Shown here: piece by piece, positions 33,360 to 45,806 of the stretch
How the letters are laid out: every line of letters starts with the position of its first letter
How positions within the stretch are numbered: position 1 is the first letter of the stretch
NCBI GenBank assembly: GCA_027475525.1
Contig: JAMWFC010000010.1
Span: 1-64,000, forward strand
Direction of reading: 5' to 3'
Length of the DNA: 64,000 bases
Source of the DNA: Macrolepiota albuminosa
Taxonomy: Eukaryota; Basidiomycota; Agaricomycetes; Agaricales; Agaricaceae
Translations under genes and position numbers: made by a program
Notes under the pieces: generated by a model
Told to the model about the DNA's origin: nothing
Database searches by the model: none
Seen by the model: only the letters and a program-made list of their open reading frames with translations

Positions 33360-36007
33360 AAGTCAGAAGTTCAACGTACCCCAGACCTTCGATGGAGTTT
33401 GCTGATACCACGGGGCACCCTCATAATGGCTAATCGAACAGACGACATCAGTTGAACCAACTATCTCCTGTCCCGTGATCTGCACGAATGCCTTTGCACC
33501 CATCGCCAACCCAAACCCAAGGAAAAGAGCGTATACTATGGCGTAACAGAGACGCACAGAACCAGCGACGATGTTGCGCGACATTAACTCTAGAGCGCCA
33601 TTGAGAACAATAAAACCCTGATAGGAAGTCAGCGTTAACAGCTCTGATGAGATGACAGATATAGCTGACCGGGAGAATCAAAACGACAGAGCTCGACGCA
33701 ACAGCGGAATAGCAAAAACGACGGGAAGCGGCCAACGCAGCGGCAATGAAACTGAATAATGTAGTTACAGTTACTCTGGAAACCAAGTCAACAACCTGGT
33801 GTTGCAAATTGAAAAGATATATACTCAAATACATTGGAATATAACTCATTGCGAACGCTCAATAGCTGTATGACAATGAGCAAGGCACCCAGAGGAAAAA
33901 CGATCAAAGCGTCAATAAAGCTTCCGTCAAAACTGACTGTACAAATGGAGCTCGAACACATTCCGCCAAAAAAGACGAGTTTCCACCAGTTGTACAGCTG
34001 CGGTCTGCCCATGATGTTATCTAATTCTGCGGATGCGTCCGATACCGATAGTTTGTCATGAATGACCTGCGTGATGTTGGTATACACGACCATTTCAGAA
34101 CTGACCGAAATATAATGGCTGACCTTCCAGTACAGACGATATGCATCCGTAAGCTTGACAAGGTCCAAAGAGCTAGCTTGTCTGATTATTTTGACGTTAC
34201 TCGTGCTCGTGGAGCTATCATCAAGGCTGACAAGGAGTACGTCTGGAAGATAGACGCAGCTCATTTCAAGATCTAAGACACGAGCAGTGGAAGTTATTTG
34301 AGACTGAAGACGGTGCGAAGGAGCACCGAACATCATCATCGCTCTCGCAAACTTGAGAATAAACGCCTGCCGTTCAATTATATGTGCTACGTGACGTGTG
34401 ATCTGCCAATGCTCAATTAGCGAAGGTACAAAGAACAAGATCATGAGGGACATACAAAAACTCTAGCTTGTTTCCTTTTCCGCTTCTTCCAATTCTCCAT
34501 ATCAAATGGTCGTTTCAAATCTGGGAACACTCCCTCGAAAGAAGGTGATGTGCTTCGGGCTGGCGTACTCATTCCACTACGCCCGCCTAAACTTCGTATT
34601 GAGGGGACCGATATGTCTCTGAGAATACCTGTCCACTTCGATCGGGATGGACCTGGATCTGTGGCGGTTGGAGAAGGCGGAGAGCTTGATGCGCTAAGAA
34701 TCGAAGGCGCATAGGACGACGTATCATCGTGCGTGCTTCGTGCACGACTTGGAGCCCTCAAATCCATGCCGGATAATCGAGGCTTCTCGTCAAATGAGTA
34801 TCTTTGGTGAAAAGTAAACGTCAAGGGGATGTTACATGGAGAGATAACTTACCTCGAAAGACGGTAACCTGGCCGTTTAAGATCAGGTTGAAGTTGACTT
34901 TGTGTAGGTGCAACGACACCAGTAAGATTACCGGTGCTCGCGGATTACCGGTGCTCGCGATAAGAGGACCAAATACCCCTCCTCCACTTCGTGTCTTTAT
35001 ATTCTTATGGCGTTGGATAAGAACAGATGGGGAAAACTGGTGGAACTTCGACTCCTTTGGTTCAGTTCCAAGGAGCGTCGATTGCCTACTGAGGCTCGGT
35101 GACTCAGGAGTAGCTTCTGTCATCGAATTTGAATGTTGTGGAGTTGCAGGAGTTTTGGATCCTGGTCGACGGAGTGTGTCATGGTCCCCGCGGGGACGCA
35201 ACCATAGATTGTCTGGGTCGGGAGAATCATCGAGGGAATAAACACCTGGCATTGATGTTCCTGATACGAGATCTGAATCCTGGCCATATAGTGAGAGAAG
35301 AGTCGACAAGACACCTCTTCCTCGCATCTTGGGAGCATTTATGCCTGCATCTTTTTCAACATCCATATTATCATCGCTATCAGCCAATCTTGAGCCCCCA
35401 TAGCGCATTTTCTTCGTCTTGTTCCATCTCTTGCCGAGCTTCAGCTTCTCTCCCAACCGGCCCTTCCTCATGTGGCTATTAACAACCTTTTCCGCTTCCC
35501 GCTGAGCAATAAGAGGGTCAGATGTTCCTGGTAATCCTACGCGCTCTGTGGCATCGATGTAATTTCCAGGCACGTAGTGATGTGGTGATGTTGAACCCGA
35601 AGAAGTAGCAGAAGAGGATTCGTTACTCTGAATACCACTCAAAGACGGGTAGCTCTGAGGCGTATGACTGATCGGTATTCGAGGAGTCGATCCTAGTTCA
35701 CTGATGTCCATAGTGTGCGCAGGCTCTGGCTGAGGCAAATAGTGATGTACTCGGGCTGTTAGCGAGGCCTTATGGCGCTCCAAGGCTTGCGTAAGTCTCT
35801 CAAAGGCGGCGGGCTGTCAAGGTCTGCGTTGAAAACAATGGGTACAATCATCTCAACACTACTTACGTCTAAACCCTGTTCATCCAGATTATGCGAGCTT
35901 AACACAGGATCCTTGTCCAACCATTGAACTCTACGTAGAGTCTTTGTACCGGGAGTATAGAAAACGTTCCCAACCCGCTTTTCCCCTTCTGGCGGATGAG
36001 GAGACAT
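33360..36007 (-). pseudogene. ThrE/Prm10-like membrane transporter lacking its C-terminus
   Basis: The start ATG is at 36007 and exon 1 ends at 35867. The long cytosolic N-terminal region (VQWLDKDPVLSSHNLDEQGL, then AAFERLTQALERHKAS) leads to RQAFILKFARAMMMFGAPSH, RVLDLEMSCVYLPDVLLVS, LYNWWKLVFFGGMCSSSICT, GSFIDALIVFPLGALLI, CYSAVASSSVVLILP and RLCYAIVYALFLGFGLAMG. These are the two halves of the ThrE/DUF1212 threonine-serine exporter fold, about ten membrane segments, as in yeast Prm10. Reading is nearly clean, but after APWYQQTPSKVW the usual final membrane segment is missing and foreign sequence follows the last donor. A 17-bp tandem repeat at about 34934-34967 also disturbs one exon end. 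It could still make a shortened protein. Confidence 0.75.
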
Positions 36008-36025
36008 GCTTGAATGTGGAACCGA

Positions 36026-36880
36026 TCAGTGAATCGAAGCGAATGGTTGCCAATGCACCAATTGGATTACGAGTACCTCAAGTAATTCTATGGCAAACTT
36101 TATGGCCCCTTGACATCCAAATGACTCTTCTCGAGAGGTACTTGCAACAGTAAGCTTGTCACAGAAAGGGAGAGCGACTGCAAAAACTAGAGACAATGTC
36201 ACTGGGCTGACGTCATGACCAGAAAAGTGGTCCACGCGTCTAAGCCTGTTCTTCTTCAAGATAGGAAACTCTATGCGATGCTTCGCACGGACATCGCGCG
36301 TAGAGGATAACATATAGTAGGAAGCGATAGGACACTGATTTGGACTCGCTCTTCAGGTCGACTGCCTTGTCCTCCGGGTTGTACTGTCATCAAGGCGCAT
36401 GATCAACATCAGCAGATTGTTAATATGAATTAAGCTCACCTGCGCTAGTAGAAAGAAAGAACCGAAGAATATCAGTGCTGGAAGAGATAGAGACGACGCT
36501 GGAAAATCAACACTAACACACGATCTGAGGACAAGGTCAGTACTTTTGTCACTATTGGAAGTGAAAAAGGGAGAGGAATCAATGAGAAAGCAGAAATTGA
36601 CCCACATTTAGCCCAGATAACTTTGTCACTATTGGAAGTGAAAAAGGGAGAGGAATCAATGAGAAAGCAGAAATTGACCCACATTTAGCCCAGATAACTT
36701 TCCTCCCGCTTCGTGAAAAGCTCGCCGAGAAGTGACCCTTGTACGGTGTCTTGTCGTTACTGAATCTGATCTGTGCATACGTGAGTTTGGATTTAGCATT
36801 ATGTCTACTACACGTCTCAAGAAGCAACATACATCCGATGAATCAAGTCTTTGGGTGGCAAAGGGGGTACCTGAGTGGTC
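36026..36880. other. No recognised gene; 78-bp tandem duplication inside
   Basis: ACTTTGTCACTATTGGAAGT and following occur at about 36540-36617 and again at 36619-36696. A membrane-like phrase lies on the minus strand near 36470, but no family is evident. Confidence 0.5.
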
Positions 36881-36884
36881 CGCC

Positions 36885-37165
36885 TGCGCGACTATGGACG
36901 TTGGCGTGTATGGATTTTCTCTGAGGAGTGCACAAGGGCTTGGTATGCCTGTGTGTTCTGTGTTTCAAGTAAATTGACATCAACTGCCAGATGGATGGCA
37001 CCAGCGACGTAAATATCAGCGAGGGTCACCGACAAAGAATGTACGGGTGGCAAGGTGGGCATCAAAGGTCTTGAGCGCACGCAATTGACGTTGAGTGAAT
37101 GTTTTGTGGATCTGGAAAAAGAATATAACGTAAAATTAGAGGGTAAGAAAGCAAATGTGAACACG
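36885..37165 (-). pseudogene. eEF1B-gamma, GST-like domain fragment
   Basis: The minus strand reads IHKTFTQRQLRALKTFDAHL, then ATRTFFVGD, and in another frame VTLADIYVAGAIHLAVDVNL. In the elongation factor 1B gamma subunit these are adjacent (…FFVGDRVTLADIYVA…), so a small deletion with frameshift separates them here. A TTTTTCCAG acceptor precedes the first exon. Only part of the GST-like domain remains. Confidence 0.7.
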
Positions 37166-37208
37166 TACGAGCCTGTTGTTGAGCGGCGGCGAGAGTTGTG
37201 GCTATGCT

Positions 37209-37257
37209 TGATCACTTTCGATGAGGGCTCCATCAAAGCCCTCATCGAAAGTGATCA
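37209..37257. repeat. Foldback element, perfect 21-bp stem
   Basis: The arms 37209-37229 and 37237-37257 pair perfectly around CCATCAA. Here the variable part of the stem reads CGATGAGG/CCTCATCG, unlike TGGTGAGG/CCTCACCA at 13637. It is followed by CCCACGCTAACC and AAATAAATAAATAAATATT. Confidence 0.85.
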
Positions 37258-37332
37258 TTGTCCCACGCTAACCAATTCTAAAATAAATAAATAAATATTT
37301 ATATTACACGTGCCAGCAGTTGTGGCTGTGCT

Positions 37333-37381
37333 TGATCACTTTCGATGAGGGCTCCATCAAAGCCCTCATCGAAAGTGATCA
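37333..37381. repeat. Foldback element, second tandem copy
   Basis: Same stem as 37209, 124 bp downstream. It is followed by a third, stemless copy of the flank at about 37446-37510 (ACGCTAACCAATTTTAAAAT and following). Confidence 0.85.
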
Positions 37382-37534
37382 TTGTCTCACGCTAACCAAT
37401 TTTAAAATAAATAGATAAATATTTATATTGCAACGTGCCAGCAGTTGTGGCTTGATCATTGTCTCACGCTAACCAATTTTAAAATAAATAGATAAATATT
37501 TATATTGCAACGTGCCAGCAGTTGTGGCTGTGCT

Positions 37535-37583
37535 TGATCACTTTCGATGAGGGCTCCATCAAAGCCCTCATCGAAAGTGATCA
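37535..37583. repeat. Foldback element, third tandem copy
   Basis: Same stem as 37209; it lies 580 bp from the 3-prime end of the helicase cassette. Confidence 0.85.
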
Positions 37584-37666
37584 TTGTCCCACGCTAACTA
37601 AAATGAATAAATAAACATTCCAATGAGCTGCTTTCCTCTTAATAATGAATGAACTGAATTGTACCA

Positions 37667-37810
37667 GGTTTCCGAGAGGGCCCATTGAGCCGGTCTTGGG
37701 CACAGGGTTAAATTTTTTGTATCTGCTGCTGTCACACAGTTCCGAGATGGCCCATTGAGGTGGTCTCGGGCACAGAGTTAAATTTTTTGTACTTTCTGCT
37801 ATGTGACAGC
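37667..37810. repeat. Two tandem copies of a ~71-bp repeat
   Basis: GTTTCCGAGAGGGCCCATTG and following at 37667, and the related GTTCCGAGATGGCCCATTG at 37739, both end with GTTAAATTTTTTGTA. No function is evident. Confidence 0.8.
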
Positions 37811-38162
37811 TATTCTATAGTAAAGTAAAGGGTAGCGGTGGGAGGGTAGTGCAGAAACGTATTCAAGTCACTATTAACTAGAAGACAATCTATAAGATGG
37901 TTTATTCCTTTTTGTCAGTTAAACTGCGCACCTAGAGAGCAATCGTCGAGATGGTTTGTCCCTTCCGGATACAGGTCTCAGATTGCTTTCTCGGTGCAGT
38001 GATCACATGTGCTGGCAACTTGAAGCCCTTATTTGTCTTGTAAAATCGGAAATTTAACCCAATATATTATAACCGTGCCAGCGTAATTTCTAAAAAAAAG
38101 CTAGAATCAAACAATATAATATGAAGACTTTATTGCAGACAGTTTTAAAATAATGATACAGT

Positions 38163-39602
38163 TCAATTGCCCGGTGGGAATTCATTGACAAACTCGATAA
38201 TATACTCCCACATATCTTGCAGCTGCATCGCCTCAAAAAGTTGTTCCAGCAGTGTAAATGATTTGTCTCGAGTAATTTGCAAGTATTCATCAACGCTAGT
38301 ATACGTGCCATCTTGTGCAATTCTGAATTCAAGTTGCTGGAGCAAAGTAGTCAGCATTGGTCCAAATGAAATCGATCTTCCTGTCTTCATGTCGTTTGGT
38401 GTAGTCCAAGTCGTATCAAGCAAGACTCCGAGCCCAAACTAAAAAGAAATAGATTAATAGAGAATTATCAAGACAAAATTCAACCTTTTGATAGAGGTAC
38501 AAAACATAGTTTCTGGTAGTCGTTTTTCGCTGGTACGCTTTGCCAAATGCTTTTCGCATTTTCTTCCACTGAGATTCTTGTTTTGGCTGTGGTGTTCGAA
38601 AGCGCATGTCTTGAATCTCGTCTTTACTTAGATACGCAAATGCATTGTCAAGATATTTTGTACGTTCATTTTGAGGGAGTTCGTTCCAAGTGGTTTGAAA
38701 CTTGAGAGTGTGGATTGTGCGGACGATGTAGCAAATAAAAAAAACAAGATTTTCTCCATGCGGATTCTCATGAAGAAACTGGCATATAATCAGTATCTAT
38801 TTGGATTTTATAACAAATCTTACCTTTTCACGCTTCAAGAGACATTGCTTGATATTGTTTTCAGCATCGATATTTTGGGACAACTCAATAACATCCGTCC
38901 ATTGCGCCATATTATTCATTCCCTCTTGCAATAATGATGTCTAATAAAGTATAAGTAGTACAATCGCCATCGTAAGTTGTACGCATACCAGATATGGAAC
39001 AGTAGTCGGATAGTATCCCACCAATAACCGAGCAAGGGCGTCATCTTCACGCTTGGCAAAGCTGCATTTTTTTGGGCGCATAATGTTGCTAATAAGGCTA
39101 TCTATCACAAAGTGAGAATCAAAGGCATCTGGCCAGATCTTGGTTAATCTCAAAGTTATTTCCTGAAAACGATTTATCAGTAGCAATAACTGAGATTAAA
39201 GATACTTACATCTCTATTATCTTCGACCATATGTTGTTCTTCTTGTTCTTCAGAAAAGCTAGCAAGAATTTCGTGTTCGTAGTCGGATACAAATGTCATG
39301 TTCAGCAAATTATCTATTTTAAAGTTAAATATATGCGCTAATAATAGAGAAAACTGACCTTCAATGCCTGAGTTATCATCCCAAGTGTATTCACCATCCA
39401 GAAAATCTTCAGATATAGTAGCCAGCATAGCAACTTGAGATGTCATTTGTCCGATGAATTCTCGTGCAAGTCTCAGAGTATTTGCAAATTCTCGGCGACT
39501 AGGAGGCGTTGAAGGCGTTTCTAAGGGTTCCAAAGTACCGACAGCAGTCAAGGCATCTTGTAACGAGTGGAGAATCTCTTCATGCTCAGTATAAATGGAC
39601 AT
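38163..39602 (-). CDS. Unknown 402-residue protein of the helicase cassette
   Basis: Six exons (39359-39602, 39210-39313, 38989-39162, 38824-38940, 38485-38778, 38163-38438) join in phase from ATG to TAG, giving 402 residues. Introns are 45-49 nt with GT-AG ends. The protein is hydrophilic and mainly helical. It begins MSIYTEHEEILHSLQDALTA, has an acidic stretch (SFSEEQEEQHMVEDNRD) and a basic Lys/Arg-rich patch (QWKKMRKAFGKAYQRK), and ends EYIIEFVNEFPPGN. I recognise no domain. It lies 372 bp downstream of the helicase gene on the same strand, with similar AT-rich composition, so it may belong to the same element. Clean splicing argues it is functional. Confidence 0.7.
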
Positions 39603-39974
39603 GGTAAAGTGTATATATATGTGATTTACTAAACTATGTCGTTAATTATTTAGACTTGAACAAATAAAGTCAATCAATCAAATGTCGACAAAAAAGTGTT
39701 TTTTTTTCCTCGATTTATTAGACTTAAAAATACAATAAATAAACTAAATTGAAGCTTTTTGCTTGATTTTTAGTGATTCCGCACTCAAAATGTGAGTGCG
39801 GCACTGACTTTTGATATGTTGTTATGTTTTTGTTTTATTTTTATTTTTTTATCATGCTTTCGATAGATAGTTTAGCTGAATTGTAAGTAGATTTATAAAT
39901 GTAAAACTCTAGATGACAAGAAAGATGAAGCAAAAAGGATATAGAATAGTATTTCTACAAATCATATGTTATGA
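39603..39974. other. Spacer with a GCACTC hairpin
   Basis: AT-rich. GCACTC-AAAATGT-GAGTGC at 39781-39799 is a 6-bp hairpin like those in the foldback family (22630, 48117, 50449) and at 50695. It lies between the stop of the helicase gene and the start of the 402-residue gene. Confidence 0.6.
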
Positions 39975-42900
39975 TTACTTGTCTATATCGGAAGGTTGTT
40001 CAAGTTTTTTGTATCTGCGATAATATGAAATTAAAAACTTGGCATGTCGAGGAATATTTGTTTGATCTTTTGGCTCAACTTTAATCCAGTCACAAAACAT
40101 AGCTGGAGTTTCCCAATTCTTTTCCCATCTATCCAAGCCAACGTCTTGAGCAATAGGGCTGAGAAACTTTGCACGATCTGCTTCTGGTACCTTTGTCAAA
40201 ATGAGAGCAGTTACGCGAGGCAAAATTTTCGGAATAGTATCATGGTGAGGGCATTTTGATGGATCGATAATCATGCCTTTGTCATGCGAATCATGACCAA
40301 AAGATTCTCTGAATGGAAGCCAACACAAAAAGCAAATAGGCCAGACTTTGAATTTTGAAAAGTTGGTGCATTGAATGGAAGAAAACCAGACATCAAACCA
40401 GCCATCTAGTTTATGATGGGTATGAGGACGAGGTTCTGGATCAACAAGATCATGCACCCAGCAATAGGGGCAACCAACAGCGACGATACGGTCAATTATG
40501 TGTTTGAGTATAACGAGTTCTGCTTCTGCATGTCGCATTCTTGTGTCCAAGTCTGACCCATTGTTTTCGACAGTAAGTAGATGTGGAATGCGAGAAATAT
40601 TTGGATGGCTCCGATCTGCAAATTGAGGCAAAAGAGCTGTATCAGCATCGCGCTTGAGACTGGAAATTGGCTTTGAAAGCGGTTGAGAAAATGATGGTCT
40701 TGGTACTGTATATAAATCTTGTGACTAATAGCATGTTAGCGAATATATACGAATCATATAAGACTTGCAAACCTTGCATAGCTCTTCACAGTTATCACAA
40801 TTTGCTCCTTTATCAAGAGCTCCGCAAGAGTGTGTTAGACCATTGACTGGTTGAAATTCAAGTAAACGACAAGCTGGAGTTGTAAGAAAACGTCGCATTG
40901 CTCTGATGCCAGTATGGTCTCCTTGTAGTTCATCTTCTTTTTTGTCTTCCAGAATTGATGGAAGCTGCGAGTAAAAGACATGCGAATATGAGAGTAATCC
41001 ATCACGTCCAGCTCGTCCAACTTCCTGCACGAAAAACATCATACCATGCACATTATAGTGTATAACATGCCGGACAGAGGAAAAGTCGATTCCTTGTCCA
41101 AATCCCATAGTCGCTACAATCCAGCGTTGAGAAGGCTGAAGACCAAGTCTCCACTGTGTTTGGCGCTGCTTTTTGATTTCCTGATTTTTCGTATCGTCTC
41201 CATTCATCTTTGAATAGTAATCTGGAAGATTGAGCTTCAAAGAAAGCTGCTGAACATTGGATACAGTTCGGCAGTATATAAGCCCTCGCTCTGACGGCTG
41301 AAGCTCGATAGATTGAACTAGTTTTTGTATTTCATTTTGCAGGAGAATGTCGTTGGAAAAATAGTGAACTTGATATTTGATATTGGTTCGCATAGTAGGT
41401 GCACGGATTTCATGCAAGATAGATCGAGGAATTTCCATCCAACGACAAAGCAAGTCAACAGATTGTGGAAAAACAGTGGCAGATAGAAAAGTAATCGGTT
41501 TTTTCAAGGCCGTTAACATCTTGAGGAGATCAAAGCCTTCACGAAAGGCAGAGGTATATATTTGATGGGATTCGTCCATAAATATTCGCTGTAAGCGATA
41601 GTTGACACCTCGAGACCAATTACGAAAGTTGTCTGTCGGGACAAGATGGGAAGGGACGATAATAATGCGATCAGTGACTGGTTGACATTTTGGGTAAATG
41701 CTGCCGGAAATTCTTGTTTGCTTGAGACGACGGTACATGTCTTCAACAAGTGCTGTAAGAGGAATGATTACAAGAAAAAGTTTGTCCGGATGAAGAAGTG
41801 CAGCTGCAAAGAAAGAAATAGCTTTTCCGCTACCAGTCGGAAGAATTCCCAAGACATGATTATCGGTCATGCAGCTTTGAACAAGTTCTGCCTGTTCAGG
41901 ACATGTCCAAGTATAATTATCGTAGTCCTTGTGTGGTAAAAGTTCAGATACTGCAGAAAGCAAGTTTGGATGAACAGGAAGAGGATTTTGATTAGGCTGT
42001 GGTAGCGGAGTCACTGATAAACCCATGGCATGAATTACTTCCTGCGCAATGTATGGACCAAGTTCTTCTGTATATGCATCGAAACGACGAATTACTCTTT
42101 GAGTAAGCTTTTCAAAGTTTTCCTGGAGTGTTATCTTCAGAGTTTCTAGCATTGGGTTAAGAAAAGCATCAAGGTTTTTGAACGCTTCATCGCGACTCTC
42201 CTTTGATTCCTAGACAAAAAAATAAGCTATATATATAGAATGATTAGTCGGACTATACATACGATGTTTGATATATTGAATTCTTTAACAAGTGAAGGGT
42301 GAAGCTGATTGATACATGCATGCCAGCGGAAGCAGACGCGCTGATCAGATGCTATAGAGGTATGAGAAAAGCCTCCAAGAGAATCGTTAAGTTGAAGTGC
42401 ATAATGTCGCTCTCCCGTAGTATGAGAATGGCGAAAAGCTTCATGAATTGCTTTAAGGTCCTGATCTTCTTCATCTGGAACGCCAAAATCGATGTGACCA
42501 ATATGAACCATGATGGTACACATCACCTGTCTCCAATCTCGCATTCCCATAGGACGATTAAGAATATTATGCGTGTAAGAGCAAAGAGCTTTGGAAAAAT
42601 CTTGAGTTTTCATAACCCGACCATTCTGAACGAAGGCATATGTGAGATAGTTTTCTGCTCGTTCTTTGTCCATTAGGCAGTAGGGTGCCATATATGCCGC
42701 ATCAGGATAGACAATGCCTAGAATGAGTAATAGCAGACGAGATACTCTGTAGCTAGGAGAATGAGCAACTTGACGTGTGATACCGTGAATATTGCGACTC
42801 TTGTTATATGTTGAAATAAACGTCAAAGAATTGTTGATGATGAAAATATTGCGACCACCATCCTTGTTGTTGGCATATTTCAAATCATCACATTCTGTTC

Positions 42901-45806
42901 CACGAGCTCCTCCACCCCAGGTAGTGCATGCAAGGCAAAATAAGAGACCGACAATTTCATCGAGCAAGCCAAACCATTCCCATAGTTCTGATAGTTAAAA
43001 AAACAGTCGAATGAAAAAATTGAACAACTTATGTCAAAAAGTCTTACCAGCACGACCTTTAATTGTTCCTCTAATAGTCTGAAAAAGACTTGGATCTTTG
43101 GAGACATGTCTCAGTAGTCGCCGTTCATATTGATCCCAGCCATTGTCTAAAAGTTTGAATATCGAAAATTGAATGTCTTCATTTTGTGTATCGTCCTTGA
43201 ACCAGTTGTGGGCATTTTTGGGGCTTGGATCCAATCGTTTATCAATATATTCAAGAATATCTTGATATTTGCATCCACGAAATAGCTTGTTGATGAGTGA
43301 TTCAACTCGAAAAATAGTAGAAAACACTCCTTCGTAAAAGTCTTTGAGTAGAATAGAAGAACCGTCAATACTAAGAGCTGATTTTGTAGCGTCCCAATTA
43401 AATCGAGGTAGACCAGGTTGAGCCTTTGCAATGACTGTAAGACGTAGCATATGCTGACGCAGGCAATTGAAAAGATGCTGTCCATCTTCATGAATGTAGT
43501 TGCGAATATAATTTTCATAGCATCTGAGAAGATTTCAGTAAGAATAACAATCCTTATAAAATAAAAATGTACGCCTGTCTGCTAGATCCTGTCTTATTTG
43601 AAAGACATATAATCTCCCAGCAAGCGGTTGCTCGGAAACACCATTGCGCACGAGCAATATTATGCGGAAATTGAGGAGCAGATGCTAGAGTTCCAGCATC
43701 ATCCTTCAAATGGTAAGAAATAAGGAAGCGAGTGAAAGGATCCTGACGGTCATCATGAAGAAAATCTCTGCTTGGTTGAGAAAGTAGTGCCCAGATACAG
43801 TTGTGAATTTGGCATATTAAATCGTCTTCACAAAAAGATAGATTTTCAAGGTTTTTTTCTAGATCAGAAAAGAGACTGAGTGTATCGGAGTGCAACTGAA
43901 TGAGAAACTCTTTGATGGGTGACTTTTGGTTGCGAATAATAAAAATGAGGAAATAAGCGACAAAATCGGAATATTCTTGAAGCGTTTTATTTTCCTGAGG
44001 TTTCATAAAGGGTTTATCCTTGATTTTCGTTCTGTAAAAGCTAAGAGATGCTATAAAGAACAAGAAATATAAAATCTTACTTGGGATCTGCAGAGCGTAC
44101 AAGTCGTCGAGTGAAGATATCCAATTCACAAAGGCAATCAGCAATATCTTTATAGTATTTTTTTACAAGCCGATGGAGTCGAAAGAGGCTAGTTTCTGTA
44201 TCTTGATCAGGTGGATGTGCAGTGCGTCGAAGATGACCAAGGTTGACGTCTTTCAACATGTAATGCCACTCCATATAATCAGAGATTAGATTTCGAGCAT
44301 GAGTATTTGTCGGAGGAATATATGTTTGCGAAAGCTTTCCTAGTCCCATATTTTCTCCATATGCAATTATTTGATTGAGGCCATCTATATCGGTATCCGG
44401 AATAAACGTAACTTCTCGAATTGTCCTTTCTCGACGATACTTGCTTAGGGCTTGGCATCGTACAACTTTAAAGAGACGATCCTGAGATTTGATCAGTGGA
44501 TGAGTTTTGGCACAATGTTTATTGAAGCGATTGTGGTCGGAATGAATGAGATGAGATGTTGTGCATGAAGAAATAAGACATTTGACGCCCTGTCCCAGAC
44601 TTATACCTTCAAAGGGTGGAATTGGTCCTTGGCCAAACTTGATCGGTTTATGAGCATCGAGTAGAGTGAGCAGCTCCTCTAATTGCTGCTTGGAAGGGAT
44701 TCGACGCTGTAAAGACATGCTTTTTTGCTGACCAGATGTATGTTTTAAAGCATGAATATGAATGCGTTCAAAAGGCACAAGTGATTCGCATACAAGGCAA
44801 ATAATGCGGTTGAAAATAGGGTCCACCATAAGCTGATATCCAGAAAGCTTTTCGATGGTCTCTTTAACAATTTCATGAGAAGTTTCGAGTAGAGGTCGTT
44901 CATCCAAGAAATTGGCTTCATCGATACTGGAATATAGTTCGATTTCTTCTATTTCATTTTCGCTTTCTTCTTCGTCAATTTCATTTTCGCTTTCTTCTTC
45001 GTCAATTTCATTTTCAAGTTGATTTAATTGAGAAGCGCGAAAGCCTGAGTCGATAGAATCTAGAAGCTCTGGAAATATGGAAGATGAGATACCAGGAGAT
45101 TGCATTTGAATATCGGTCACAGGGACCAATGGAGGAGTGGTTGGAAGAGGCGACTGATGCAAAATGGTAGAAGCTGGCTGAGGGCCTACTGATTTAGAAG
45201 ATCCAGCAGGAGCGTTTTCAAATTGAGGAGTATCAATGCCCAGCTTCGAATTTCCAGATTGATCGTCATCATCCAAGTAATACTGTGGTCCATTTGCCTC
45301 AGGATGGGGATCCAATCGACATAATTGCAGCAGATTATAGTAGGATAAGCGGGAATGACTAGGCGCACCACAAGGACAAGGAAGATGGCCTGTTTTTCCG
45401 ATGCGCTGAACAGTTATAGATTCTCCTAGTATATAGATAAAGTTATTATCAAATTGATAGTAAATAATAAACATACCTTTGATTTTAACAGTATATTTAA
45501 GATAATGGTAAGCTCTGTTGTGAGCTTTGCAAGATAAACTTGAAGAAATTGTAGGCCGTTGGCAGTTTGGAATTTTACATAAAACGCTACAAAGCTATGT
45601 AATTAAAGTAAAGATGACAATATAAGAAAGTAAACCTTTTTGGCATAATGTCTAGACTTCTATGAGATCATTACTAGCTATGCAATGAATAAAAAACTTG
45701 CCTTGGATTCACTGTTGACTGGTTCTAAAAAAGAATGTTCGAATACAAAAGAAGAAAGACCTAGAACTTGTAAGTAAGCAACCTTGGCACTTCGACAACT
45801 TTGCAT
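39975..45806 (-). CDS. Zinc-finger RecQ-like helicase, telomere-linked-helicase type
   Basis: Nine exons (45702-45806, 45636-45659, 45477-45594, 44081-45425, 43573-44031, 43048-43523, 42263-42987, 40773-42209, 39975-40724) keep phase throughout and give 1812 residues. Intron 1 is GC-AG. The N-terminal part has Cys/His clusters (CKIPNCQRP, GHLPCPCGAPSHSR) and an OrsD-like finger, ICLVCESLVPFERIHIHALK-H. The middle has WGGGARGTECDDLKYANN and RNIFIINNSLTFIS, as in telomere-linked RecQ proteins, then MRDWRQVMCTIMVHI and RHSHTTGERHYAL. The helicase follows: GILPTGSGKA (Walker A), FMDESHQ (Walker B), FLSAT, GLIYCRT, GFGQGIDFSSVRHVIHY and QEVGRAGRDG, plus a CGALDKGANCDNC zinc site. The C-terminal exon has CPYCWVHDL and CFLCWLPF knuckles. 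Such genes are multicopy at fungal chromosome ends or in mobile elements. An upstream in-frame AFNFPIWLD could extend the N terminus. Confidence 0.8.

Noticed and set aside
39975..45806. Helitron helicase (Rep/Pif1)
   Set aside because: Helicase motifs are RecQ-type (DESH, QxxGRAGRDG, zinc site after motif VI), and there is no HUH Rep domain.
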